A stretch of DNA of 64,000 nt from Clostridia bacterium (GTDB lineage Bacteria > Bacillota > Clostridia > Oscillospirales > Oscillospiraceae), in the NCBI GenBank assembly GCA_009929315.1, contig SAAS01000001.1, positions 1 through 64,000 of the forward strand, written 5' to 3'. The notes below the pieces were generated by a model. It was not told the origin of the DNA. It saw nothing but the letters and a program-made list of their open reading frames with translations, and did no database searches. The position numbers were made by a program, and so were the translations under genes. Below, piece after piece: positions 1 to 8,391 of this stretch (its first letter is position 1; every line of letters begins with the position of its first letter).

Positions 1-101
1 CCGCTATGCCAAAGGCAGAAGGCATCAAAAAAGGCACTTGAACGCGGGTGCATTCTATATAAAACAGGTGCATTGTATCAATCGTTTAGTCATTTGCCAT
101 T

Positions 102-146
102 GAAAATACAGGCTTTGAGGTCAATCTCAAGGCCTGTATTTTTTGC
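102..146 (+). terminator. Rho-independent terminator of an upstream gene off the window
   Basis: A 15-bp stem (105-119 with 126-140, one G-T pair) has a six-base loop and is followed by a T-run at 137-144. It suits transcription entering from the left edge on the plus strand. Confidence 0.75.
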
Positions 147-243
147 GTTTTCCTTCATATTTTCCTTCATACGGCGCTTATTTTGAGCTAATGCCGCGTG
201 CTGCGGCACAGTAAAACATTATGAATATCACAATAGTGCTTTT

Positions 244-259
244 TTGACATTAGTGTCAA
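244..259. repeat. Short palindrome TTGACA-N4-TGTCAA
   Basis: A perfect 6-bp inverted repeat with a four-base spacer. It could be an operator half-site pair. No nearby start codon is convincing, so its role is unknown. Confidence 0.35.
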
Positions 260-278
260 AGACGACCCACCAATCAAA

Positions 279-313
279 AAACACTCTGACCGGGTATCGG
301 AATCAGAGTGTTT
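279..313 (-). terminator. Terminator of the ArsR-ADC-PanE operon
   Basis: A perfect 11-bp stem (279-289 with 303-313). On the minus strand it is followed by TTTTTTG. It lies about 175 bases past the stop codon of the ketopantoate-reductase-like gene and is the first strong terminator met by that transcript. Confidence 0.7.
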
Positions 314-488
314 ATCGATCTATGCAGATGTTTGGCTCATTGGAAAAAGTTTTGGCAAACGAAGCTGAAAGACGGTTCCCGCGGCTTCCTCGTAAAAGCT
401 GTTATAGGAATTTGGACAAGGGCGAAGACAGAGAAAACAAAGACAGCGTTGAGTCAAAAATTCAAAAGAGCTATTTCTTCGGGAAGCA

Positions 489-1505
489 TCAAAGCTTTTT
501 TTGAACCGCTTCCCATACCTGCTCCTCAGTCATTGGCGTAAAAGCGCTCTTTGCAAATTCCGTTTTGCATAACTCATAGACGGCCTCGTTATATGGCGCC
601 TTGACCTTATATTTTTTGGCCAGCTCAACGAAGTGACCGATAAGCGAATCAAGCTCGCTGGTGCCGGCTTTGCGCTGAATGATATCCTGTGCCATACTGC
701 TTAAAACCATTTTGTCGAGATTCTTTTTAAAGATACCGTTTGTTATAAAATCCGGCAGAGTTGCCGAGGCCTTGATTTTGCCCCACGACGGCATGTTCCC
801 GACTTTAAATTCTTTGATGCCCGCCGCTTTGATTATCTTGACCCCTTCGTACATCGAATTGGACAGCACTTTTTTAAACAGGGGCATACTGGAAATTTCC
901 CGATACTTGAAGCCGACAAGTGTGGTATAGGAATTGGTGAGATTGATGACCATTTTGCAGTAGGCTGCATCACGAATTCTGTCCGTAGTAATTGTCTCTA
1001 CCGCTTTGCACATAAAATCGCTGACTGCTTTCAGCTCGTTTTCCAGCCCGCTGCCGAGAGTGCCCAGTACAAACGGACCTTTATTCTGATAGCCGATAAC
1101 GCAGGGCTCGTCAACCCAGGCGTTAAACTCGATTACGCTGAAAACAACCTTTTTAAAGTATTTGGGCAGAATTGTCTGGTTAATCGCTCCGTTTTGAAGT
1201 CCGATAATTATGGGCTCACCTTTGATTTGCTCGCGAATTGATTTGGCAACGGCTTCAAGGCTGTAGTTTTTCACCGCTATTGCGATAATGTCGATGCCGT
1301 CGACATCGCTCAGGCTATCTATTACCTTAACCGGAAAGTGTTTCTTATTTTTTTCTTCGCCCTGTTTATATAGAGTAAGCCCTTTTTCTTTCAGGTTTTT
1401 CGCGACTTCACCTTGGTCAAGAAGATAAATTTCATCGTACACTTCAGACAGCCAGCCGCCGAGACAGCCGCCGATTGCACCGGCACCCAAGATTACAACT
1501 TTCAT
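489..1505 (-). CDS. Ketopantoate reductase family protein (ApbA/PanE-like)
   Basis: 338 residues, a little longer than typical PanE (about 300). The N-terminal Rossmann motif GAGAIGG (residues 7-13) binds NADP. GLQNG follows at 102-106, and Lys184 in CKMVINLTNSY matches the catalytic lysine region of the family. The family reduces 2-oxo acids to 2-hydroxy acids; PanE makes pantoate from ketopantoate. The ATG at 1505 has AGAGAGG about 8 bases upstream. It is the last gene of a three-gene minus-strand operon, 13 bases after the ADC-like gene. No pan genes are nearby, so a paralogue acting on another oxo acid is at least as likely as true PanE. The family call is firm, the substrate is not. Confidence 0.8.
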   Translation of the reverse strand: MKVVILGAGAIGGCLGGWLSEVYDEIYLLDQGEVAKNLKEKGLTLYKQGEEKNKKHFPVKVIDSLSDVDGIDIIAIAVKNYSLEAVAKSIREQIKGEPIIIGLQNGAINQTILPKYFKKVVFSVIEFNAWVDEPCVIGYQNKGPFVLGTLGSGLENELKAVSDFMCKAVETITTDRIRDAAYCKMVINLTNSYTTLVGFKYREISSMPLFKKVLSNSMYEGVKIIKAAGIKEFKVGNMPSWGKIKASATLPDFITNGIFKKNLDKMVLSSMAQDIIQRKAGTSELDSLIGHFVELAKKYKVKAPYNEAVYELCKTEFAKSAFTPMTEEQVWEAVQKKL

Positions 1506-1518
1506 AAGTAAACCTCTC

Positions 1519-2379
1519 TTATTTCAATTCATAGTTTTCATCATAGAAATCGAAGCATGAATTCATGTGCTCAACATATCGCAGCTGCAGAGGGGTGGGG
1601 TCTATTTTCAGCTTTTTTATTGCTTTGCCGCAGGGCGTGTCACTAAGCGTGAGAAACGGCTTGTCAGGGCTCTTTTCCGGATTCAGCAGCACAGCCATGT
1701 TTTTGCTTATTGCAAAATCGCCCTTGAAATCGGTGCGGGCTTTTAGAATTTTGCCGCTAAGCTTAGTGTAGAGATAGGCGGTTTCATCCATTTGTTTTGG
1801 GTTACCGGCTTTGGGAACGCGCAGGCGGAAATACTCCTTCCCGTCCGCTTCTCGGCACACCGTGACGGCTTCGTCGCCCGAAACGTCAATGTCAATTTCC
1901 TGCGTGACCTTCGGCAGACCCCAGATACTATTTCCTCTTATGCAGTTTTCACGGGAGGTCACGGGCATGGAGAAAACGTAATAACCGCTGTAATTATTAA
2001 ATATAAGCGGCAGCAGGGTTGGATTCTTCTGCTTATCCGCCTGGATGGCAATAGTTAACGCCACCTCGTTATAGGGGGGGATACCCATTACATTTTTGTA
2101 TTCATAGCAGGAAATTGCAAGCACCGCGCGACCTTTCAGTGCGCGTACAGGCTTAATTTTCTCATGAGGCATTAGTTTCAGCGCCTCTTCGTAGGAACAC
2201 AGAAAAATCGCCTGAGAGCAGCTTACGTCGCCGTAAAAGGTGGGAAAGGAGTAATCCTTTTCAATGTTGTCACTGAGCCTTACTTTGTGCTTATTAAGAT
2301 GAAATCTTTTAAAAAAAGCATCCTCAAATTTGTCTTCGTTTTGCAGCAGTGTAGCGTCGAAGTCGTTTAAAATTTTCAT
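1519..2379 (-). CDS. Acetoacetate decarboxylase superfamily protein
   Basis: 286 residues from the ATG at 2379. An earlier in-frame ATG at 2391 overlaps the strong ribosome site GGAGGGTGA, so the later start is chosen. The core of the acetoacetate decarboxylase fold is visible: NEVALTI (about 104-110), SGYYVFSMPV (131-140) and the signature SIWGLPK (151-157). Lys157 aligns with the Schiff-base lysine. True decarboxylases carry a second adjacent lysine, but here valine follows, so the lysine pKa tuning would differ and decarboxylase activity is not assured. It sits between an ArsR regulator and a ketopantoate-reductase-like gene, suggesting a small oxo-acid metabolising operon. Confidence 0.75.
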   Translation of the reverse strand: MKILNDFDATLLQNEDKFEDAFFKRFHLNKHKVRLSDNIEKDYSFPTFYGDVSCSQAIFLCSYEEALKLMPHEKIKPVRALKGRAVLAISCYEYKNVMGIPPYNEVALTIAIQADKQKNPTLLPLIFNNYSGYYVFSMPVTSRENCIRGNSIWGLPKVTQEIDIDVSGDEAVTVCREADGKEYFRLRVPKAGNPKQMDETAYLYTKLSGKILKARTDFKGDFAISKNMAVLLNPEKSPDKPFLTLSDTPCGKAIKKLKIDPTPLQLRYVEHMNSCFDFYDENYELK

Positions 2380-2440
2380 GTCACCCTCCAAATTGTTTTA
2401 TGCGGCAAGCAGTACCTGACATAAGCTGCTTTCGGGAAAA

Positions 2441-2794
2441 CTATCGGGCTTCCCGAAGTATTTCCTCGACATTTGATACGAGAGTTCTAAGCTTCATCAA
2501 ATCATTGTTTTTAGGATCCAAGGAATAATAATTCATGGTGCCTTGACTAAGAACGTTCAGTATCTTCGCGTCCTTCAAAACCTTGAGATGGTGAGATACC
2601 GCAGGTCTGGAGAGGTGAGTCTTCTGTGTTATCTCACCGACACGAATGCCGGGAGTACAGCCCGCGTCAATAAGTGCGATAATGATTAATTGCCTGGTCT
2701 TGTCGCCGATTGCAAATAAAACATCCTGACAATCGCGGAAATTTTCTGCTAAGGACGACAGCCGTTCTTCTCTGTCCTCGATAATCTTGCTCAC
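2441..2794 (-). CDS. ArsR-family winged-helix transcriptional regulator
   Basis: 117 residues, the usual ArsR length. The N-terminal helix is followed by GDKTRQLIIIALIDAG, then the recognition helix region LSRPAVSHHLKVLKDAK (about residues 62-78) and the wing. There is no CxC metal motif in helix 3, so a metal sensor of the classic ArsR/SmtB type is unlikely. The start is GTG at 2794 with GAAGGAT very close upstream; no better start exists. It is first in the operon with the ADC-like and PanE-like genes (61-base gap) and probably regulates that operon. Confidence 0.85.
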   Translation of the reverse strand: MSKIIEDREERLSSLAENFRDCQDVLFAIGDKTRQLIIIALIDAGCTPGIRVGEITQKTHLSRPAVSHHLKVLKDAKILNVLSQGTMNYYSLDPKNNDLMKLRTLVSNVEEILREAR

Positions 2795-2836
2795 ATCCTT
2801 CGTTCAATCGTTTAATTCGGTTGACATCTGATTGCA

Positions 2837-2865
2837 ATTATATTTTATTTATTTACAGACTGCAA
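2837..2865 (-). promoter_or_regulatory. Predicted sigma-A promoter of the ArsR operon
   Basis: On the minus strand, -35 TTGCAG (2860-2865) and a perfect -10 TATAAT (2837-2842) are separated by 17 bases. The start codon at 2794 leaves a leader of about 35 bases. Confidence 0.6.
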
Positions 2866-2947
2866 CATCGGTTAAGAAAATCGATACGAACAAGTTTTTA
2901 ACGGCCTTGGAGGGGCACGGAGCGCGAGCGCAAACTGATTTATACTG

Positions 2948-2990
2948 AAAATAAGAGCCGCGTTCATTTAATGAACGCGGCTCTTATTTT
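2948..2990 (-). terminator. Strong bidirectional terminator after hypA
   Basis: A near-perfect 21-bp stem centred at 2969 is flanked by A4 and T4. The hypA stop codon lies within it. It ends the oxidoreductase-hypA transcript and insulates the divergent ArsR promoter. Confidence 0.85.
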
Positions 2991-3333
2991 ACATGGCTTC
3001 TATTTCTTTGATATTTACCTCGTTGCCTGTCAGAAGGTATGTGTCTTCGCTCTGGCAATAGGGGCAGATTTTCTTGTACTCCATCGTGGAATAGGTTTTT
3101 TCACAGCCGTTGCAGAAGGTGACCGCCTTTATAGGCTCAACTTTAAGCTCCGAACCATTTAACAGAGGAGATTTTTCCACAGCCCATTTCCAGCAGTCCG
3201 TAATAAAAATCGGGACAATTCCGGAAACCTCTCCCACCTCGAGAGTGACTGACGATACCTTTGTAAGGTCATTTTCCTTCCCGAGCGCCTCAACGCTTTC
3301 CATGATGCTGAACACGATTCCTAACTCATGCAT
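2989..3333 (-). CDS. hypA: HypA/HybF nickel metallochaperone
   Basis: 114 residues, normal for HypA. The N-terminus MHELGI carries the Met-His-Glu nickel site. Two CxxC pairs (Cys74/Cys77 and Cys90/Cys93) form the structural zinc site. HypA delivers nickel during [NiFe] hydrogenase maturation, and in some bacteria for urease. Neither enzyme nor any other hyp gene is in this window. The gene follows the large flavin/Fe-S oxidoreductase by 6 bases and is clearly in its operon. LarBCE, another nickel pathway, lies 16 kb away. Whether this HypA serves a hydrogenase elsewhere or has another client is open. Confidence 0.9.
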   Translation of the reverse strand: MHELGIVFSIMESVEALGKENDLTKVSSVTLEVGEVSGIVPIFITDCWKWAVEKSPLLNGSELKVEPIKAVTFCNGCEKTYSTMEYKKICPYCQSEDTYLLTGNEVNIKEIEAM

Positions 3334-3339
3334 ATAAAA

Positions 3340-6069
3340 TCACTTCTTATCTTTATTGAGCTTAATTTTAATTTCACGCTTTATTAAATATGGAAGCAAA
3401 GCCGTTACTTTCTTTTCAGCCTTTATCATCTTGCTGCATTCGGGCATCTCGCGGTAGAGGTGAATTGCGTCAAATTCGCACTTTGTGGTGCAGATACCGC
3501 AGCCGATGCACTTGTTGGTGTCAACCACGGAAGCTCCGCAGCCCAGGCAGCGCGCGGTTTCCGTTTTGACCTGTTCCTCGGTGAAAACCTTGCGGGTGTC
3601 ACGGAAGGACTTCGCGGCAGTTTCGGCAGCTTCGTTTTCGGGACACTGACGGGAAGCGTTATCATAGCTTTCAACAACTACATTGTCCTTGTCAAGCTCG
3701 ATAAATTCACGGCGGTTGCGCCCAATCGTCATGCTGGCGTGCGGACGTACAAAGCGGTGGATGGAGATTGCGCCCTCCTTGCCTGCGGCGATAGCGTCGA
3801 TAGCGAACTTGGGACCTGTATAAACGTCGCCGCCGACAAAAATGTCAGGCTCTGCGGTCTGATAGGTAAGAGCATCGGCCAAGGCACCGTTTCCGCGACC
3901 GAGTTCAACCTTTGAGTCGGAGAGCAAATCACCCCAAAGAATACTTTGCCCGACGGAGAGCAAAACATTTTCGCACTCAACAGTAATTTGGTAATTCTCA
4001 TCGTACTTGGGATTAAAACGCTTCTCGTCGTCAAATACGCTGACGCAGCGCTTGAAGACTATGCCCTTGACCTTACCGTTTTCTGTGAGGATTTCCTTGG
4101 GACCCCAGCCGCAGTTAACGGAGATACCCTCGGCCTCGGCCTCGTGAACCTCTTGCTTGTCCGCGGGCATTATCTCGCGGGCCTCAAGGCAGTACATGCC
4201 GACGGCCTCGCCTCCGCAGCGCGCTGCCGCTCTGGCAACGTCGACAGCTACGTTTCCGCCGCCGATAACCACTGTTTTTCCGTGAAGCTTTGTGGCGCTC
4301 TCATCAAGATTAACGCGGCGCAGGAAATCAACACCCGCGAAAACGCCGTCCGCGTCTTCGCCCGGAACGCCGATTTGACGTCCGCCCTGGCAACCGATGG
4401 CGAGATAAAACGCCTTATAGCCCTGCTTGCGGAGCTCGGCAATTGTAATATCCTTGCCGACTTCAACACCGCATTTTATTTCGACGCCCATAGCCTTGAT
4501 AATGTCGATTTCAGCGTCAACAACGTCCTTTTCCAGGCGGAAGGAGGGAATCCCGTAGGTAAGCATACCGCCGGGACGGGACTCTTTTTCAAAAACTGTG
4601 GGCTTATAACCCTTTTCGGCAAGATAGAAGGCGCAGCTCAGTCCCGCTGGTCCGCCGCCGATAATGGCAATTTTGTCCGTATAAAGACCGCGCAGCGAAG
4701 GCTGAACAACGGGGGGAATATAGCGGGTTTCGGCCTTGAGGTCCTGCTGAGCGATAAATTTCTTGACCTCGTCGATTGCAACTGCCTCGTCGATTGTGCC
4801 GCGGGTGCAGGCGTCCTCGCAGCGACGGTTGCAGACCGCTCCGCAGACAGCAGGGAAGGGGTTTTCCTTCTTTATCAGCGCTAGGGCCTCTTGGTATCTG
4901 CCCTGTGCCGCCATTTTCAGATAGCCCTGAACCGCGATATGCGCGGGGCAGGCCGTTTTGCAGGGAGCCGTTCCGCTGTCGTAGCAGTTGATACGGTTCT
5001 TGTCGCGGTAGTCGGGCGTCCACTTTTCGGGTCCCCACTTAACCTTGTCGGGAAGCTCCTGCATGGGATAAGTTACCTTACCGTTTTTGGTGCAGAGCTT
5101 CTGCCCGAGCTTAACCGCACCTGCGGGGCAATATTCAACGCAGCGTCCGCAGGCAACACAATTGTCCTGATTAACTCTCGCGACGTATGCGGAGCGGGAG
5201 AGATTTGGCGTGTTGAAAAGCTGTGAGGTGCGCAGAGCGTTGCAGATATTTATATTGCAGTTGCAAATAGCGAAAATCTTGTTTTCGCCGTCAATATTGG
5301 TAATCTGGTGAACGTAGCCGTTATCCTCGGCGCGCTTTAAAATCTCCAGAACTTCGTCGTAATCTATGTAGCGGCCGCCCTTTTTGGTTTCAACTACATA
5401 GTCGGCCATGTCGCCGACGGCGATGCACCAGTCGTTGTAGTCATCGCCGCAGCCCTCTTCAAGCTTGTCGCGGCAAAGACGGCACGAGCAGGGGCTTGCA
5501 GCATATTTGCCCTCGTATTTTTTGAGCCAGTGGGTGATATGCTCGACGGGAACGGATTTGTTTTCGGCGTCAATCGCCTTCTCGACGGGAATGACGTGCA
5601 TGCCGACTCCGGCGCCCCCGGGAGGCACCATGGGTGTGACCTTCTCAAGCGGAAGAAAAGCCATGCGCTCAAAGAAGCGCGCCATCTCAGGGTGTGCGTT
5701 GAGAAGCTCGACATTCATGTTTGTAAACTCGGCGCTGCCGGGAACAAACATCGGTAAAATATACTGCTTTTCGCGCTGTTTGTTTTCCCAGTTGTATTCG
5801 ATTATACCGACCTCACTCATGTGGTCGAGCAGTTCCTGAAGCCTGACGGGGTCCTTTCCCGTAAGCTTGAGGATGTCCTTAAAGGTTCTGGGAACGCGCC
5901 TTTTCATAGTCAGCGCAACCTCGGCTTCCTCATCGGTAACTATTGCTGCCAAACCCCAGTATTCGGGATCCTCCGGTGTAATCTTATAAAACAGACGGTT
6001 GGTCACCATTTGACCAAGTTTTAAAATTGGTTCGCGTACGGTTGTATCCTTGTTATCAGTCTCGCTCAT
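3340..6069 (-). CDS. Large NADPH/FAD oxidoreductase with three Fe-S regions (GltD-like), copy 1
   Basis: 909 residues from the ATG at 6069, which has AAGGGGAC upstream. An in-frame extension to 6186 would begin inside the predicted promoter, so it is rejected. Order: a winged-helix-like segment (about 60-95), an unusual Cys-rich region (CSCRLC at 194-199 and CNCNINIC at 269-276), a [4Fe-4S] motif CVACGRCVEYCP (304-315), the GltD-type domain with four further cysteines (409-421), FAD motif GGGPAGLSCA (471-480), NAD(P) motif GGGNVAVDVA (about 640), and a C-terminal CIGCGICTTKC cluster. GltD-like modules pass electrons between NAD(P)H and ferredoxin or a partner. It is cotranscribed with hypA and has a paralogue at 16086-18773. 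The partner and substrate are unknown. Confidence 0.85.
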   Translation of the reverse strand: MSETDNKDTTVREPILKLGQMVTNRLFYKITPEDPEYWGLAAIVTDEEAEVALTMKRRVPRTFKDILKLTGKDPVRLQELLDHMSEVGIIEYNWENKQREKQYILPMFVPGSAEFTNMNVELLNAHPEMARFFERMAFLPLEKVTPMVPPGGAGVGMHVIPVEKAIDAENKSVPVEHITHWLKKYEGKYAASPCSCRLCRDKLEEGCGDDYNDWCIAVGDMADYVVETKKGGRYIDYDEVLEILKRAEDNGYVHQITNIDGENKIFAICNCNINICNALRTSQLFNTPNLSRSAYVARVNQDNCVACGRCVEYCPAGAVKLGQKLCTKNGKVTYPMQELPDKVKWGPEKWTPDYRDKNRINCYDSGTAPCKTACPAHIAVQGYLKMAAQGRYQEALALIKKENPFPAVCGAVCNRRCEDACTRGTIDEAVAIDEVKKFIAQQDLKAETRYIPPVVQPSLRGLYTDKIAIIGGGPAGLSCAFYLAEKGYKPTVFEKESRPGGMLTYGIPSFRLEKDVVDAEIDIIKAMGVEIKCGVEVGKDITIAELRKQGYKAFYLAIGCQGGRQIGVPGEDADGVFAGVDFLRRVNLDESATKLHGKTVVIGGGNVAVDVARAAARCGGEAVGMYCLEAREIMPADKQEVHEAEAEGISVNCGWGPKEILTENGKVKGIVFKRCVSVFDDEKRFNPKYDENYQITVECENVLLSVGQSILWGDLLSDSKVELGRGNGALADALTYQTAEPDIFVGGDVYTGPKFAIDAIAAGKEGAISIHRFVRPHASMTIGRNRREFIELDKDNVVVESYDNASRQCPENEAAETAAKSFRDTRKVFTEEQVKTETARCLGCGASVVDTNKCIGCGICTTKCEFDAIHLYREMPECSKMIKAEKKVTALLPYLIKREIKIKLNKDKK

Positions 6070-6174
6070 TTGTCCCCTTCCCTTCCCTTGAAATAACAAA
6101 ATTAAAGATATACGGCTCTGCGACTGCTGTGTAAAACTAAAAAAACCTGCGGCTTGCGTATTGCCGACATTCTG

Positions 6175-6203
6175 ACTATACCACATTATTAAATGTTATT
6201 CAA
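6175..6203 (-). promoter_or_regulatory. Predicted promoter of the oxidoreductase-hypA operon
   Basis: On the minus strand, -35 TTGAAT (6198-6203), 17-base spacer, -10 TATAGT (6175-6180). The leader to the ATG at 6069 is about 100 bases. Confidence 0.65.
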
Positions 6204-6574
6204 TCAACCAAGTTAGATACAAATAGACCTCCAAATATCAACATTATTCATAGAAATCAGCGTGTCCGAACCATGTGACACTGACCCAACCAAAGCCACG
6301 AGGAAAGCACGGTTCGACTTACGGAACTGCCGCGATAATGAAAATTAAGAATACCTGCTGACCGCTATACTATGAGGCTGCAAAATGAAACGGTATACTC
6401 TATCATTTTGCCTTCGGAAAGACGCATTCTATCGGGACTAATTAAAAAAGAAGAGACTGCAAAATAACGACAAAAATTTTGGTTGCACATCGCGCAACCC
6501 CTTTTTCAAAAACTATTGAAAAATAGATTTTACCTATATAAACTGGTATTATCAAGGTATGGGAGGTTGCCAAT
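6204..6574. other. Divergent intergenic region with two hairpins
   Basis: No gene seen. Two inverted repeats stand out. A perfect 9-bp stem lies at 6380-6388/6403-6411, and a 6-bp stem at 6481-6486/6494-6499 is followed by CCTTTTT. The second resembles a weak terminator on the plus strand although no plus-strand gene precedes it, so it may attenuate the operon starting at 6575. No convincing plus-strand promoter was found; a TTGAAA near 6525 has only a 15-base spacing to TATAAA. Confidence 0.4.
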
Positions 6575-8368
6575 ATGCAGTATACAGGCGGGGAAATTAT
6601 CGTTAAACAGCTTGTTAAAGAGGGCGTGCCTTATATTATCGGAATACCCGGTCACGGGGTTTTGGGTTTGTTTGATGCCGTGCGAAAGGAAGAGACCGCG
6701 GGCAATATTAAATACCTGCAGGTAAAGCACGAACAGTCGGCCGCGGCTATTGCGGACGGCTATTTCCGCATCAAGGGAAAACCGCTGGCGGTTTTCTCCT
6801 CCATCGGTCCCGGAACGCTGAACCTGAGCATAGGCTTGGGTACCGCCTATGCCGACTCCACTTCATTTCTGGCGCTTTGCGGAGATACGCATGTGCACAT
6901 GAAGGGAGTGGGCGTTCTTCAGGAGCTTGAGCGCTATCAGGACAGCAACATAATAAGAAGCCTTGAGCCGCTTTCCAAACGCAGCTGGCGCGCCGAATCC
7001 GTTCGTCAGCTTCCGAGAATTATGAAGCGCGCCTTCGGAGCGATGACAACGGGGCGGCACGGGCCCTGCGTCGTTACCCTTCCCATGGATGTTCAGTGCG
7101 CTTACTGCGACTGCGAAATCGACAAGAGCGAAAAAGAAAGCGCAGTTTATGCGCCTTGCACAGATAAAACCGCAGTCTGCCGCGCAGTTGAACTGATGAA
7201 AACGGCAAAGCGTCCGCTAATACTCCTCGGCGCGGGCGCACTTAACGCCAAGGCGGGCGAAAAGGCTCTTGAGCTTGCGGAAAAATGGGGCGCGGCTGTT
7301 ATTACAACGCTTGCGGCAAAGGGGGCGGTTTCGGAAACGCACGGGCAATACTGCTTCCACACGGGCTCGAAGGGAACTGCCGTGGGGCTTAAAGTCAGCC
7401 GCGAGGCGGATGTGATTCTGGCTCTCGGTACGCGCTTTGCGGATGAAACCACCTGCTCTTACAGAAAGGGAGTCGCCTTCAATTTTCCCGATACAAAGCT
7501 GATTCATGTCGATCTTGACCCTGCCGAGTTCGGTAAAAACTATGAACCCGACATCGCCGTAAACGCGGACGTAAACAATTTTTTAAGCGCACTTCTCGAA
7601 ACGAAGCCGGAGTTTTCAATAAATACTGAGTATCTCGCCGAAATCGGACGACTCCGTAAGGAGTGGTTTGAATATCTGGACTGTGTTAGGGCGTCGAAAA
7701 CGGAAGAGCTTACCATTTCGCAGCTCATTTCCGTGCTTCAAGCCACGCTGCCCGACGATACAATCATCACCACCTCGTCAGGCAACACACAGGCGCAGCT
7801 TTTTCAGGAGTACTGCTATAAAAAGCCTTACTGCAATCTCACAACAGGAGGCTTTTCGACTATGGGCTGGGCGGTTCCCGCCGCCCTCGGCGCGAAGCTT
7901 GCCTGCCCCGAGAAGCCCGTAATCGCGCTTGTGGGCGACGGGGATTTCCTGATGACCGTGCAGGAGCTTTCGACAATCGCCCAGTATGAAATCCCGATAG
8001 TAATTATTGTCGCCGACAACAGCGGCTGGCTTGCCATCAGCGACCTGCAGATGGATGTTCTCGGCGAAGAAAGTGTTTTCGGAAACGACTTCACCATGCG
8101 CGACGGTAAAAGCTACAGCCCCGATTTTGCGGCTTTGGCGCGTTCCTTCGGGATTAAGGCTTATGCCGAGAGCACCCGTGAGGGCATTGCGGCGGCGCTG
8201 GGCGAGGCACTCAAATCAAACGCTCCCGCGCTCCTTCATGTAAAGGTATGCAGGGATTACCCGAACTCGGGCGGAAAGGCCTTCGGCTGGTGGGATGTTC
8301 CCATTCCCTCATACATGACCGAAAAGCGTGAAAAATACGAGCGCGAGGTGTCGCAGGAAACTGTTTAG
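6575..8368 (+). CDS. Thiamine-diphosphate enzyme (acetolactate synthase / IolD-like)
   Basis: 597 residues. Three-domain TPP fold: the N-terminal pyrimidine domain has catalytic Glu53 in KHEQSAAAIADGY, the middle domain follows (about 195-340), and the C-terminal diphosphate domain has VGDGDFLMTVQEL and ADNSG. The family includes acetolactate synthase, which is longer in the FAD region, and IolD, the trihydroxycyclohexanedione hydrolase of myo-inositol breakdown (about 640 residues). It leads an operon with a Gfo/Idh dehydrogenase and an MmsA-like dehydrogenase, an IolD-IolG-IolA resemblance, but the rest of the iol set is absent. A carboligase or C-C hydrolase on a polyol-derived diketone is inferred. 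Start: ATG with GGGAGG 8 bases upstream. Confidence 0.75.
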   Translation: MQYTGGEIIVKQLVKEGVPYIIGIPGHGVLGLFDAVRKEETAGNIKYLQVKHEQSAAAIADGYFRIKGKPLAVFSSIGPGTLNLSIGLGTAYADSTSFLALCGDTHVHMKGVGVLQELERYQDSNIIRSLEPLSKRSWRAESVRQLPRIMKRAFGAMTTGRHGPCVVTLPMDVQCAYCDCEIDKSEKESAVYAPCTDKTAVCRAVELMKTAKRPLILLGAGALNAKAGEKALELAEKWGAAVITTLAAKGAVSETHGQYCFHTGSKGTAVGLKVSREADVILALGTRFADETTCSYRKGVAFNFPDTKLIHVDLDPAEFGKNYEPDIAVNADVNNFLSALLETKPEFSINTEYLAEIGRLRKEWFEYLDCVRASKTEELTISQLISVLQATLPDDTIITTSSGNTQAQLFQEYCYKKPYCNLTTGGFSTMGWAVPAALGAKLACPEKPVIALVGDGDFLMTVQELSTIAQYEIPIVIIVADNSGWLAISDLQMDVLGEESVFGNDFTMRDGKSYSPDFAALARSFGIKAYAESTREGIAAALGEALKSNAPALLHVKVCRDYPNSGGKAFGWWDVPIPSYMTEKREKYEREVSQETV

Positions 8369-8391
8369 CTTAAGAGAGCGGGGGGAAGCTT

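Larger units (their letters stand above)
1..488. other. Left-edge intergenic region without a recognised gene
   Basis: No frame here gives a protein I recognise. Short open frames at 244-541 look like chance: they run through two inverted repeats and have no good ribosome site. The 3' end of an unseen upstream plus-strand gene may lie in the first ~40 bases (a TGA occurs at 39-41), but this cannot be decided. The stretch holds a plus-strand terminator (102-146), a small palindrome (244-259) and a minus-strand terminator (279-313). Two near-identical 12-mers, GGTGCATTCTAT and GGTGCATTGTAT, lie at about 48-80. Confidence 0.5.

Noticed and set aside
244..541. Two overlapping plus-strand open frames of 77-86 residues at the left end
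   Set aside because: They run through an inverted repeat that forms the terminator of the opposite-strand operon, lack a ribosome site and match no family.
6070..6186. N-terminal extension of oxidoreductase copy 1
   Set aside because: The extension begins within the predicted promoter, and a strong ribosome site precedes the later ATG at 6069.
6575..8368. Calling this gene a biosynthetic acetolactate synthase
   Set aside because: A complete ilvBN with T-box control is present at 57.5-59.7 kb, and the gene lies in a catabolic operon with a transporter and IclR regulator.
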